From NCBI GenBank assembly GCA_019116705.1, contig DXBF01000055.1:1-38138 (forward strand): a stretch of 38,138 bases of DNA, in the 5' to 3' direction. Below are positions 21,858 to 29,156 of the stretch, piece by piece. A program made the position numbers and the translations under genes. Within the stretch, counting starts at the first letter, position 1. Each line of letters begins with the position of its first letter. The notes below the pieces were generated by a model. The model saw only the letters and a list, made by a program, of their open reading frames with translations, made no database searches and was not told the DNA's origin. This DNA comes from Candidatus Gemmiger avistercoris. Lineage in GTDB: Bacteria > Bacillota > Clostridia > Oscillospirales > Ruminococcaceae.

Positions 21858-21922
21858 CGCGTTCCTCCTTGATTTGCAGGGTGCATGGCTCCGGCGCTGG
21901 GATTCCTTGTTGGTGCTTCCAT

Positions 21923-21951
21923 CTTAGTATAACAACCATTAGTTGTCAATA
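21923..21951 (-). promoter_or_regulatory. Promoter of the phage activator with overlapping dyad
   Basis: The minus strand has TTGACA followed, 17 bases on, by TAAGAT. Immediately after the -35 lies an ACAAC/GTTGT dyad with a five-base centre, well placed for a repressor. The exact edges are approximate by one or two bases. Similar GTTGT half-sites occur at the second promoter near 21385-21397. Confidence 0.5.
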
Positions 21952-22009
21952 TCTTTTTTGGGACTTTTCCTTTTCAGTCCCGTTAAAAGGATTTTTACCG
22001 CTTTTTCCG

Positions 22010-22055
22010 CAAAAAAAGAAAACGGCGGGGAAGCCCCGAAGGGGGCTTCCCCGCC
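22010..22055 (-). terminator. Terminator of the cardiolipin synthase gene
   Basis: Perfect 14-base arms (22055-22042 and 22037-22024, GAAG/CTTC loop) are followed on the minus strand by GTTTTCTTTTTTT. It separates the cardiolipin synthase from the phage-like region. Confidence 0.9.
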
Positions 22056-22086
22056 TGCGCCGCGTTTCCCGGCAAGCTCCGGCGGT

Positions 22087-23649
22087 TCAGCACAGCGGCG
22101 CCAGCAGGCGCAGGGCCGCGCTGACCATCGTGCCCACAAAGCCGGTGCGGCAGTCCTCCAGCGTGAGGGCGCGGCTCCGGGCTTCGATGTCCGCCAGATC
22201 GGCGCGGACATCCTGCAGCACCCTGCCGCCGTAGAGCAGCGCGCCGCACTCAAAGTGCAGGTAGAGGCTGCGGTAGTCGAGGTTGACGGTGCCCACGACG
22301 GCCACCTTGCCGTCGATCAGCCAGGTCTTGGCGTGCAGGAACCCCGGGGTGAAGCTGTAGATCCTGACCCCCGCGCGCAGCAGGTGGGGGAAGTAGCTGC
22401 GCGTCAGCAGGAAGATGGTGGGCTTGTCCGGGATGCCGGGGGTGTAGATGCGCACATCCACCCCGCGCTTGGCGGCCAGCCGCAGGGCCGTGAGCAGGTC
22501 GTTGTCCAGGATCAGGTAGGGCGTGCAGATGAACAGTTCTTTCTGCGCCTGGCCGATCAGGTCCAGGTAGGCGTTCTTGGCCACGCTCTCCCGGTCCACG
22601 GGGCTGTCCGCGAAAGGCTGCACCAGGCAGTCGGTGGGGCGGGGCGGCACGTCGGGCAGCATGGCGGGCAGGTCCAGTTCCTCTTTGGGGTAGTGGGCCC
22701 GCCAGAAGGTCAGGAAGATGTTGGCCAGGCTGCGGGCCGCCGGGCCTTCCAGGCGCACGCCGCTGTCCTTCCAGTAGCCGAAGCGCACCAGCTTGTTGAT
22801 GTACTCGTCCGCCAGGTTGACGCCGCCGGTAAAGGCCACCGCGCCGTCCACCACCATGATCTTGCGGTGGTCGCGGTTGTTCATGACCAGGTTCAGCAGC
22901 GGCACAAAGCGGTTGAAGGAGAATGCCTTGATCCCCTCGGCCCGCAGGGTCTCGTCGTAGTTGTGGGGCAGCAGGCTCAGGCAGCCCGCGTCGTCGTAGA
23001 TCACCCGCACGTCCACGCCCTCGCGGGCCTTGCGGCGCAGGATCTCATGGATGCGGCCCCACATCTCCCCCATGCCGATGATGAAACTCTCCACATAGAT
23101 GCTGCGGCGGGCGCTTTCCAGCGCTTCCAGCATATCGGGGAACATGGCCTCGCCGCTGGGGTAGTAGCGCACCGCCGTGCCCCCGTACACCGGCGCGGGG
23201 CCGAAGTCCCGCACATAGCGGGCGGTTTCCCCGGCGCGGGGGTCCCTGCGTTCCAGTTCGGCCTGGGCGGCGGGGTCCGCGGTGCGCAGGGGGGCCAGCT
23301 GGGCCTCGGCCCGTTCCAGGCAGCGGCGCAGATGCAGCGCGGGGCGCTTGTCGCCCCACAAAAGATAGAGCAGCCCGCCCTGCACCGGCATGACCATGAA
23401 CAGGATCATCCAACTCAACTTGAACTCCGGCACGGTGGAATCCTGCCGGATCAGCGCCAGACACATGATGCAGCTCAAGGCCAGCCCCACGCCGTTGATC
23501 CAGTCGGCGTAATCGCTCAGACGGTAGAACAGCAGGAACAGCCAGACGATCTGCAGGAGCAGCAGCAGCCCGGTGACCACCAGACGGCTGAACACCAGCG
23601 AGAGGGCCTTGCGCAGAATATGGCGCCATGTCATTTTGGGTTTGTGCAT
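22087..23649 (-). CDS. cls: Cardiolipin synthase (phospholipase D family)
   Basis: A 520-residue membrane enzyme that joins two phosphatidylglycerol molecules into cardiolipin. Three hydrophobic helices occupy about residues 20-100, with VMPVQGGLLYLLWGDKR typical of bacterial Cls. Two HKD active-site motifs follow: NRDHRKIMVVDGAVAFTGG near residue 260 and FLHAKTWLIDGKVAVVGT near residue 437. GAGGTG precedes ATG 23649; an in-frame start at 23670 would include the upstream terminator's T-run. Family length is normal. It may also act on related lipids. Confidence 0.93.
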   Translation of the reverse strand: MHKPKMTWRHILRKALSLVFSRLVVTGLLLLLQIVWLFLLFYRLSDYADWINGVGLALSCIMCLALIRQDSTVPEFKLSWMILFMVMPVQGGLLYLLWGDKRPALHLRRCLERAEAQLAPLRTADPAAQAELERRDPRAGETARYVRDFGPAPVYGGTAVRYYPSGEAMFPDMLEALESARRSIYVESFIIGMGEMWGRIHEILRRKAREGVDVRVIYDDAGCLSLLPHNYDETLRAEGIKAFSFNRFVPLLNLVMNNRDHRKIMVVDGAVAFTGGVNLADEYINKLVRFGYWKDSGVRLEGPAARSLANIFLTFWRAHYPKEELDLPAMLPDVPPRPTDCLVQPFADSPVDRESVAKNAYLDLIGQAQKELFICTPYLILDNDLLTALRLAAKRGVDVRIYTPGIPDKPTIFLLTRSYFPHLLRAGVRIYSFTPGFLHAKTWLIDGKVAVVGTVNLDYRSLYLHFECGALLYGGRVLQDVRADLADIEARSRALTLEDCRTGFVGTMVSAALRLLAPLC

Positions 23650-23668
23650 ATACACCTCATTCCCGGTC

Positions 23669-23710
23669 AAAAAAAGGAACGCACCCCGTCCGCCTGCGCG
23701 GCCGGGGTGC
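23669..23710 (-). terminator. Terminator of the 51-residue gene
   Basis: On the minus strand GCACCCCG (23710-23703) pairs with CGGGGTGC (23688-23681) around a GC-rich loop that can itself pair, followed by GTTCCTTTTTTT. It lies between the small gene and cls, so cls needs read-through or its own promoter. Confidence 0.75.
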
Positions 23711-23726
23711 TGCTTGTGCTTCCGTT

Positions 23727-23882
23727 TCAGGCGCGGCGGTCGATCGCCGCCATGCAGGCGTCCATCGTCAGAAAAGTCTCCGCGCAGTTGGACCCGATGA
23801 ACCAGCGCTCCTCACCGTTGCACACGATCTTGCGGATCAGTTTGCCGTGATACTCGGTCTGGATATAGATCCCGTTCGGCAT
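23727..23882 (-). CDS. Small protein of 51 residues, unknown
   Basis: An open frame begins MPNGIYIQTEYHGKLIRKI and ends in FLTMDACMAAIDRRA, with two cysteines and a central NGEERWFIGSNCAE turn. A strong GGAGGGAAAA ribosome site, a TTGCGA-17-CATAAT promoter and its own terminator make it a real gene despite its size. The predicted fold is three strands followed by a helix. It has no signal peptide or membrane helix and no family is recognised. Confidence 0.75.
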   Translation of the reverse strand: MPNGIYIQTEYHGKLIRKIVCNGEERWFIGSNCAETFLTMDACMAAIDRRA

Positions 23883-23946
23883 AGTTTTCCCTCCTCAAAC
23901 AGTGTGCCACGCCAGGCGGCCCCAAAACCGCGCCGCGCATGTTTTT

Positions 23947-23975
23947 ATTATGCCACAGTCCGCCGCGTTTCGCAA
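23947..23975 (-). promoter_or_regulatory. Promoter of the 51-residue gene
   Basis: TTGCGA (23975-23970) and CATAAT (23952-23947) on the minus strand are separated by 17 bases, about 65 bases upstream of the ATG at 23882. Confidence 0.65.
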
Positions 23976-24102
23976 GAGTCAAAATCGCCGTTGTCGCAGC
24001 CGGGGCGGGGGCTTTTTTCGTCACTCCGCACAAAACCCGGGCGGGGAAAGCCCCCTTTTTCGCGCCGGTACGACGGAAACTGCGTTTTTTTGCAAAACCA
24101 CC

Positions 24103-24130
24103 TTGCCAGCCGCCGCCGTTTGTGTATAAT
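24103..24130 (+). promoter_or_regulatory. Promoter of the transketolase operon
   Basis: TTGCCA (24103-24108) and a perfect TATAAT (24125-24130) are 16 bases apart. The leader to the ATG at 24198 is about 60 bases and contains a small GGCGGT/ACCGCC hairpin. Confidence 0.75.
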
Positions 24131-24197
24131 ATAAGGTAGTAAATTGCGCGGCGGTGGCATACCGCCTGATTTTGTATACGGACCGGAGGAACCTGAT

Positions 24198-25067
24198 ATG
24201 ACAAAACTGGAAACGCTGCAGTTGAAGCTGACTGCGACCCGTGTGCGTATGGGCGTGATCGAGTCCACCCACGGCGCGGGGTCCGGCCACCCCGGCGGCA
24301 GCCTGTCCTGCGCGGACGTGCTGACCTACCTGTATTTCCGTGAGATGCGCGTGGACCCCGAACAGCCCCAGAGCCCCGACCGGGACCGCTTCGTGCTCAG
24401 CAAGGGCCACTGCGCCCCGGCGCTCTACGCCGCCCTGGCGGAGCGCGGGTTCTTCCCGGTGGCGGACCTGCCCACGCTGCGCCACTCCAACAGCTACCTG
24501 CAGGGCCACCCCAACATGAACACGGTGCCCGGCGTGGATATGAGCACCGGCAGCCTGGGGCAGGGGGTGTCCGCCGCCTGCGGCATGGCGCTGGCCGCCA
24601 AGCGCCTGGGCAGCGACATCAACGTCTACACCCTGCTGGGCGACGGCGAGGTGGACGAGGGCGAATGCTGGGAAGCCTTCCTCTTCGCCAACCATTACAA
24701 GCTGGACAACCTGTGCATCATGATCGACATCAACGGCCTGCAGATCGACGGCCCCACCCGCCAGGTCATGAACACCGAGCCGCTGGACCGCAAGATGGAC
24801 GCCTTCGGGTTCAACACCATCGTCTGCAACGGCAACTCCTTCTATGAGCTGGAGCAGGCGTTCAAAATGTTCGACCTGTCCCACGGCAGCGGCAAACCCA
24901 CCTGCTTTTTGCTGCACACCACCAAGGGCCTGGGCGTGAGCTACATGGAAGATTCCGCCGACTGGCACGGCAAGGCCCCCAACGACGAAGAATACGAGCA
25001 GGCGATGAGCGAACTGCGCGAAACATACGAATCACTGGAAAAGGAGATCGAGCGCAACAATGGCTGA
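24198..25067 (+). CDS. Transketolase, N-terminal subunit
   Basis: A 289-residue thiamine-diphosphate enzyme half. GSGHPGGSLSCADVLTYLYF and the SKGHCAPALYAALAE block are the transketolase N-terminal signatures; LLGDGEVDEGECWEA is the ThDP/metal-binding GDGE...N-type motif with the following NHYKLDNLCIMIDINGLQID. It forms the active site with the separately encoded C-terminal subunit and exchanges two-carbon units between sugar phosphates in the non-oxidative pentose phosphate pathway. GGAGGAAC precedes ATG 24198. The last eight bases overlap the next gene. Split transketolases are common in Firmicutes and archaea. Confidence 0.93.
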   Translation: MTKLETLQLKLTATRVRMGVIESTHGAGSGHPGGSLSCADVLTYLYFREMRVDPEQPQSPDRDRFVLSKGHCAPALYAALAERGFFPVADLPTLRHSNSYLQGHPNMNTVPGVDMSTGSLGQGVSAACGMALAAKRLGSDINVYTLLGDGEVDEGECWEAFLFANHYKLDNLCIMIDINGLQIDGPTRQVMNTEPLDRKMDAFGFNTIVCNGNSFYELEQAFKMFDLSHGSGKPTCFLLHTTKGLGVSYMEDSADWHGKAPNDEEYEQAMSELRETYESLEKEIERNNG

Positions 25068-26028
25068 GATGAAAAAGGTCGCCACCCGCGACAGCTACGG
25101 TGAAGCCCTGCTGGAACTGGCCCGGCAGGGGGCCGACAACCTGGTCGTATTTGACGCCGACCTGGCGGAATCCACCCGCACGGCCTGGTTCCGCGACGCC
25201 TACCCCGACCGCCACTTTGACTGCGGCATCGCCGAGCAGAACATGGTGGCCGCCGCCGGCGGCATGAGCACGCTGGGCTACGTGCCCTTTGTGTCCACCT
25301 TTGCAATGTTCGCGGCGGGCCGCGCCTTCGACCAGATCCGCAACACCGTCGGCTACCCGCACCTGAACGTCAAGATCGCCGTGTCCCACGCCGGCCTCTC
25401 GGTGGGCGAGGACGGCGCTTCCCACCAGTGCTGCGAGGACATCGCCCTCATGCGCACGATCCCCGGCATGGTGATCCTGAGCCCCGCCGACGCGGTGGAG
25501 GCCCGCGCCGCGGTGATCGCCGCTTACAACTACAACGGCCCGGTCTACCTGCGCCTTTCGCGCCTGGCCACGCCGGTGTTCCATGACCCCGACGCCTACC
25601 AGTTCCAGATCGGCAAGGGCGAAAAGCTCACCGACGGCTACGACGTGGCGGTGGTCGCCACCGGCCTGATGACCACCGAGGCGCTGCGCGCCGCCGTGCT
25701 GGCCAAACGCCAGGGCATCAACGTGCGGGTCATCAACATGCCCACCATCAAGCCCATCGACGAGGAGATCCTCATCACCGCCGCGCGGGAATGCCGCCGC
25801 ATCATCACGGTGGAAGAGCACACCGTCATCGGCGGCCTGGGCGAAGCGGTGTGCGGCGTGCTGAGCGAGAAACTGCCCTGCCAGGTCCGCCGCCTGGGCG
25901 TGCAGGACCAGTTCGGCCACTCCGGCCCCGCCGCCGAGGTGCTGCGCGACTACGGCCTCTCGGCCGAGGCCATCGCCGCCGCCATCCGCGACATGGTCCG
26001 CCCCGACCAGCCCGAGGAAGGGGAATAA
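25060..26028 (+). CDS. Transketolase, C-terminal subunit
   Basis: A 322-residue partner of the preceding gene with the pyrimidine-binding domain (VVFDADLAESTRTAWF, FDCGIAEQNMVAAAGGMSTL including the catalytic Glu of the IAEQNM motif, and FAMFAAGRAFDQIRNTVGY) and the C-terminal transketolase domain from about residue 190. KIAVSHAGLSVGEDGASHQ is also characteristic. ATG overlaps the upstream stop (ATGGCTGA), giving coupled translation and probably equal amounts. A terminator follows the stop directly. Together the two make a full transketolase; a DXP synthase-like role is less likely by length. Confidence 0.93.
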   Translation: MAEMKKVATRDSYGEALLELARQGADNLVVFDADLAESTRTAWFRDAYPDRHFDCGIAEQNMVAAAGGMSTLGYVPFVSTFAMFAAGRAFDQIRNTVGYPHLNVKIAVSHAGLSVGEDGASHQCCEDIALMRTIPGMVILSPADAVEARAAVIAAYNYNGPVYLRLSRLATPVFHDPDAYQFQIGKGEKLTDGYDVAVVATGLMTTEALRAAVLAKRQGINVRVINMPTIKPIDEEILITAARECRRIITVEEHTVIGGLGEAVCGVLSEKLPCQVRRLGVQDQFGHSGPAAEVLRDYGLSAEAIAAAIRDMVRPDQPEEGE

Positions 26029-26043
26029 CCCGAAATTCCGCAA

Positions 26044-26072
26044 AGCCCCGCGTCCCGGACGCGGGGCTTTTT
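26044..26072 (+). terminator. Terminator of the transketolase operon
   Basis: AGCCCCGCGTC (26044-26054) and GACGCGGGGCT (26058-26068) form an 11-base stem with a three-base loop, followed by TTTTT. Confidence 0.93.
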
Positions 26073-26105
26073 CGCGCGCGGCGGCCCCTTTTTCCCCGCC
26101 CACGC

Positions 26106-26143
26106 AAAAGCGCCGCCCCGGCTCCTGGAGCCGGGGCGGCGCT
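26106..26143 (-). terminator. Terminator of the CobW-type operon
   Basis: An almost perfect palindrome at 26109-26143 (16-base arms, loop of three) is followed on the minus strand by CTTTTGCG. It lies 25 bases after the stop of the second GTPase gene and faces the transketolase terminator. Confidence 0.75.
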
Positions 26144-26168
26144 GCGTCCCAGGGGGTTCGCTTTTTTG

Positions 26169-27146
26169 TCAGCTGAACATCACCACGTCCTCGCGCGGGG
26201 CCTCGGCGGGCTCCACGGCCAGGGCGGTGAGCACGGGCCCCACGGCGCCGGGGGCCTGCCCCTGGTAGATGGGGTGGTATTTCAGGTTGATCTTGGCGGT
26301 CAGGGTGATCCAGCTGCGCTGTTCCAGGCTCTTGTAGCCGTCGTACCGGCAGGGGAAGCCCACGAACTGGATGTCCTGCACGCAGCAGGTCATGGCGAAG
26401 CGGCCGGGCACGAAGCTGTCCTTGCCCGCGCGGTTGGTCTGGCAGACCTGCGCCAGAAATTTCACCGTCTTGCCGTCGTATTTTTTGGGGTCGTCCATGC
26501 AGTCCATGTAGAAGATGCCGAAAAACTCCTCCGGCACCTCGATGACCGGGGCCTCCACGTCGAAGGGCAGCGGGTCGGGGATGTCGTCATAGGCCACGCT
26601 GCCGTCGCTGAATTCGTAGGCGATGTCGCAGCGGCGGCTGGCCTGACGCACCAGCTTGTGGATCAGCTGGCGGCTCTCGTCGTCGTTCACCTGCTCGGCG
26701 CGGTTGACCACCAGCAGTTCGCTGCCGCGCAGCTTGTCCAGCAGCAGGCTGCGCATGGCGTTGTCGCCCGCGTAGGTCTTGATGGTGGCGCCGTCGGCGG
26801 TGGCCAGGCACTGGTAGATCAGCCAGTTGTCGGGCAGCGCGTCGTAGAGTTCCTGGATCAGCCACATGCCGTTGTATTCGATGATGACCCGCCCGCAGCC
26901 GGACTTTTTCTCCAGCGCGGCCAGGTTTTCGCGGGTCAGTTCGCTTTTATCCTCCAGCTGGGCCACATGCACGCCGCCGAAGGCGAAGCGGCCGGGGTCG
27001 TATTCCTCCTCGCCCTCCTCGCAGACCAGCAGCAGCGTCTTGTCGCCGGAATCGAACTGGGGGTCCTCCATGGTCTCCTGGATGAACTTGGTCTTGCCGC
27101 TCTCCAGCTGGCCCACAAACAGGTAGACCGGGATCTGTCTTGCCAT
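26169..27146 (-). CDS. CobW-like GTPase fused to a YcgQ/TIGR03943-like domain
   Basis: A 325-residue protein. The N-terminal P-loop domain has YLFVGQLESGKTKFIQETM (Walker A, GQLESGKT) and LLVVNRAEQV as the NKxD-like base motif. The C-terminal part (about 200-310) with DGKTVKFLAQVCQTNRAG, VPGRFAMTCCVQDIQFVGFP and a SWITLTAKI strand resembles the OB-like domain of YcgQ/TIGR03943 proteins, partners of Firmicute metal-linked permeases. It lacks the CxCC metal motif of its upstream neighbour. It follows that gene by 31 bases with AAAGGAACC, forming a two-gene operon probably concerned with zinc or another metal. The fusion call is from remembered family features. Confidence 0.75.
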   Translation of the reverse strand: MARQIPVYLFVGQLESGKTKFIQETMEDPQFDSGDKTLLLVCEEGEEEYDPGRFAFGGVHVAQLEDKSELTRENLAALEKKSGCGRVIIEYNGMWLIQELYDALPDNWLIYQCLATADGATIKTYAGDNAMRSLLLDKLRGSELLVVNRAEQVNDDESRQLIHKLVRQASRRCDIAYEFSDGSVAYDDIPDPLPFDVEAPVIEVPEEFFGIFYMDCMDDPKKYDGKTVKFLAQVCQTNRAGKDSFVPGRFAMTCCVQDIQFVGFPCRYDGYKSLEQRSWITLTAKINLKYHPIYQGQAPGAVGPVLTALAVEPAEAPREDVVMFS

Positions 27147-27177
27147 ACCTCAGGTTCCTTTCTGCTTATACAGGCGC

Positions 27178-28359
27178 TCAGACGTGGAACAGCGCGGCGA
27201 TCTCCGCTTCCTTCAGCTGCGAGCCGATGACGCAGAGTTTGCCGGTCACGTCGGGGGTGCTGGCGCGGACCTCGTGCTCGCCGGGGACCATGTCGAACTC
27301 CAGCCAGCCGTCCGCGCCGCCGTCCACGATGCCCTTGGCCCGCAGGATCATGCCGTACTCGCCGCCGTCCAGCGCCGCCAGGGCCTGCTCCAGCGCGCCG
27401 CGGCTGTATTTGTGGGCGGTCTCCCGGCCCCAGCTGGTGAACACCTCGTCGGCGTCGTGGTCGTGGTGATGGTGCCCGCAGCTGCAGACGCCGTGCTCAT
27501 CGTAGTGGTGTTCGTGGTGGTGATGGTGGCAGCACTCGTGCTCCTCGTCCTCGTCATGGTGATGGCACTCGTGCCCCTCGTCCTCGTCATGGTGATGGTG
27601 GCAGCATTCGTGCTCCTCCTCGCCGTCATGATGGTGGCAGCACTCGTGCTCCTCCCCGTCATGGTGATGGTGGTGGTGATGGTGCCCGTCCTCCCCGGCA
27701 TGGGCCTCGTTGGCGGCGCGGGCCTCGGCCAGCAGTTCGGCCACCAGATCCCGCTTGCCGTCCATGACCGAGACGATCTGCGCGCCGGTGAGCACGGTCC
27801 AGTCGGTGGTGACGATGGTGGCGGTGGGGTTCTTTTCGGAGAGCAGCGCCACGGCGTCGGCGATCTTCTTCTCGCCGGCGTTGCCGGTGCGGCTGAGGAT
27901 GATGCAGGAGGCGTGGCTGACCTGGTCGTTGTAGAACTCGCCAAAGTTCTTCATATACAGCTTGACCTTGTTCACGTCGGCCACCGTCACGAAGCTGTTG
28001 AGCTGCACGGGCAGGGTCTCGGCCACGCCCTCCACGGCGCGGGTCACGTCGGACAGTTTGCCCACGCCGGACGGCTCGATGAGGATGCGGTCGGGGTGGT
28101 AGGTCTCCACGACTTTTTTCAGCGCTTCCCGGAAGTCGCCCACCAGCGAGCAGCAGATGCAGCCGGAGTTCAGTTCGTTGACCTGGATGCCGGCCTCGCG
28201 CATGAAGCCGCCGTCGATGCCGATCTCGCCGAATTCGTTTTCGATCAGGACGATGCGCTCCCCGGCGAAGCACTCCTGGATCAGTTTTTTGATGAGCGTG
28301 GTCTTGCCCGCGCCCAGAAAGCCGGAAAAAATGTCGATCTTGGTCTTGTTCTCTGCCAT
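27178..28359 (-). CDS. COG0523/CobW-family metallochaperone GTPase with His-rich insert
   Basis: A 393-residue G3E GTPase. FSGFLGAGKTTLIKKLI is Walker A (residues 13-21), VLIENEFGEIGIDG the switch region, and GCICC (67-70, CxCC) the metal site of COG0523 proteins, which deliver zinc or cobalt to client enzymes. ILIEPSGVGKLSDVTR is also family-typical. Between about residues 205 and 295 is an insert with roughly 36 His and 9 Cys plus many Asp/Glu, built from units like EHECCHHHDGE and HECCHHHHDEDE, then CSCGHHHHDHD. GAGGTG is five bases from ATG 28359. The C-terminal CobW_C domain (WGRETAHKYSRGALEQALAA) is intact. It likely stores or passes a divalent metal. Confidence 0.92.
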   Translation of the reverse strand: MAENKTKIDIFSGFLGAGKTTLIKKLIQECFAGERIVLIENEFGEIGIDGGFMREAGIQVNELNSGCICCSLVGDFREALKKVVETYHPDRILIEPSGVGKLSDVTRAVEGVAETLPVQLNSFVTVADVNKVKLYMKNFGEFYNDQVSHASCIILSRTGNAGEKKIADAVALLSEKNPTATIVTTDWTVLTGAQIVSVMDGKRDLVAELLAEARAANEAHAGEDGHHHHHHHHDGEEHECCHHHDGEEEHECCHHHHDEDEGHECHHHDEDEEHECCHHHHHEHHYDEHGVCSCGHHHHDHDADEVFTSWGRETAHKYSRGALEQALAALDGGEYGMILRAKGIVDGGADGWLEFDMVPGEHEVRASTPDVTGKLCVIGSQLKEAEIAALFHV

Positions 28360-28428
28360 CATGGCACCTCGGTTTCTATTCACAGTGGTTTCTCGATTTT
28401 TTGGCAGTCGCGCCCCGGCGCTGCTAAT

Positions 28429-28440
28429 ATCATTATACCA
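28429..28440 (-). promoter_or_regulatory. Extended -10 promoter of the GTPase operon
   Basis: On the minus strand TGGTATAAT is a perfect TGn-TATAAT extended -10 (TATAAT at 28437-28432) without a good -35. It is followed by TAATGATATTA, a small dyad. I see no exact Zur-type box (TAATNATTA core has one base too many here). Confidence 0.5.
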
Positions 28441-28593
28441 AACGCGTCAAGGGGTTTCCGGGCCCGCAGCCCCGGATCTTTTTGAATTTTTTGCAAACAT
28501 TGCCGCCCCGCCCGCCGGGCGCCACCTCACCTCCCAGGCAGGATTTTATTTTCCCCCGGCTGTCTGCATTTTCTCTGCCCGTAACGTTCCAGG

Positions 28594-28930
28594 CGGCGGG
28601 AATGTTCCCGCGGCGGGGTCAAGACCCCGCCCTACACGCCAACCCAAACGGCATTTGCTGTTACTATATTCCGGCAGAATGAAGGTCATCCCCGCCGCCT
28701 GCCGGACGTTGCCCCGTTTCCGGCTCCCGCCGCCTGTTCCCCCACGCCCCGTAGGGCGGGGTCTTGACCCCGCCGTCTGCACCTTCCGACGGGCACTCCG
28801 CTTCGGCTTCGTTTCGCACAGCCTGTTGGATGTAGGGGCGGCCTGCAGGCCGCCCGCCGGACGTTGCCCCGTTTCCGGCTCCCGCCGCCTGTTCCCCCTC
28901 GCCCCGTAGGGCGGGGTCGTACCCCGCCGC
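28594..28930. repeat. GC palindrome array 1
   Basis: Palindromes occur at 28612-28631, 28755-28774 and 28910-28928 (type A, GGCGGGGTC/GACCCCGCC or the GT-CGT-AC form) and at 28836-28855 (type B, GGGCGGCCTG/CAGGCCGCCC). Starts are 143, 81 and 74 bases apart. Each is edged by GTA on its G-rich side, so copies have a direction; the first is inverted relative to the others. GTTGCCCCGTTTCCGGCTCC recurs twice between them (near 28706 and 28864). The block fills most of the 797-base gap between the GTPase and aminopeptidase genes; besides it and two promoters I see nothing. Confidence 0.85.
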
Positions 28931-29052
28931 CGTTTCCCCCGCAGGCCGCCCAACAAAAACAGCCGCCGGGCCGGCGGCGGCGCGTTCAACGCCCGCTGCG
29001 GTCTCTGCCGCCTTGAGGTCCGGGTGGACCTTGCCGCCCCGCCGCCCCAGCC

Positions 29053-29080
29053 TTGACCTTTTTCCCGAACGTGCTATTAT
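29053..29080 (+). promoter_or_regulatory. Promoter of aminopeptidase P
   Basis: TTGACC (29053-29058) and TATTAT (29075-29080) are 16 bases apart, about 70 bases upstream of the TTG start at 29157. Confidence 0.6.
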
Positions 29081-29156
29081 AAAACAGTACGAACCGATCC
29101 GCGCGGGCGCAGCCGCCCTGCGCCCCGACCCTGCATAGAAAAAGGAGTGTTCCACC

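Noticed and set aside
24137-24197. Riboswitch in the transketolase leader
   Set aside because: Only about 60 bases with one six-base-pair hairpin; too short and simple for a known class such as TPP, and no THI-box sequence is seen.
28429-28450. Zur box at the GTPase operon promoter
   Set aside because: TAATGATATTA is close to but one base longer than the TAATNATTA core, and the outer arms do not match.
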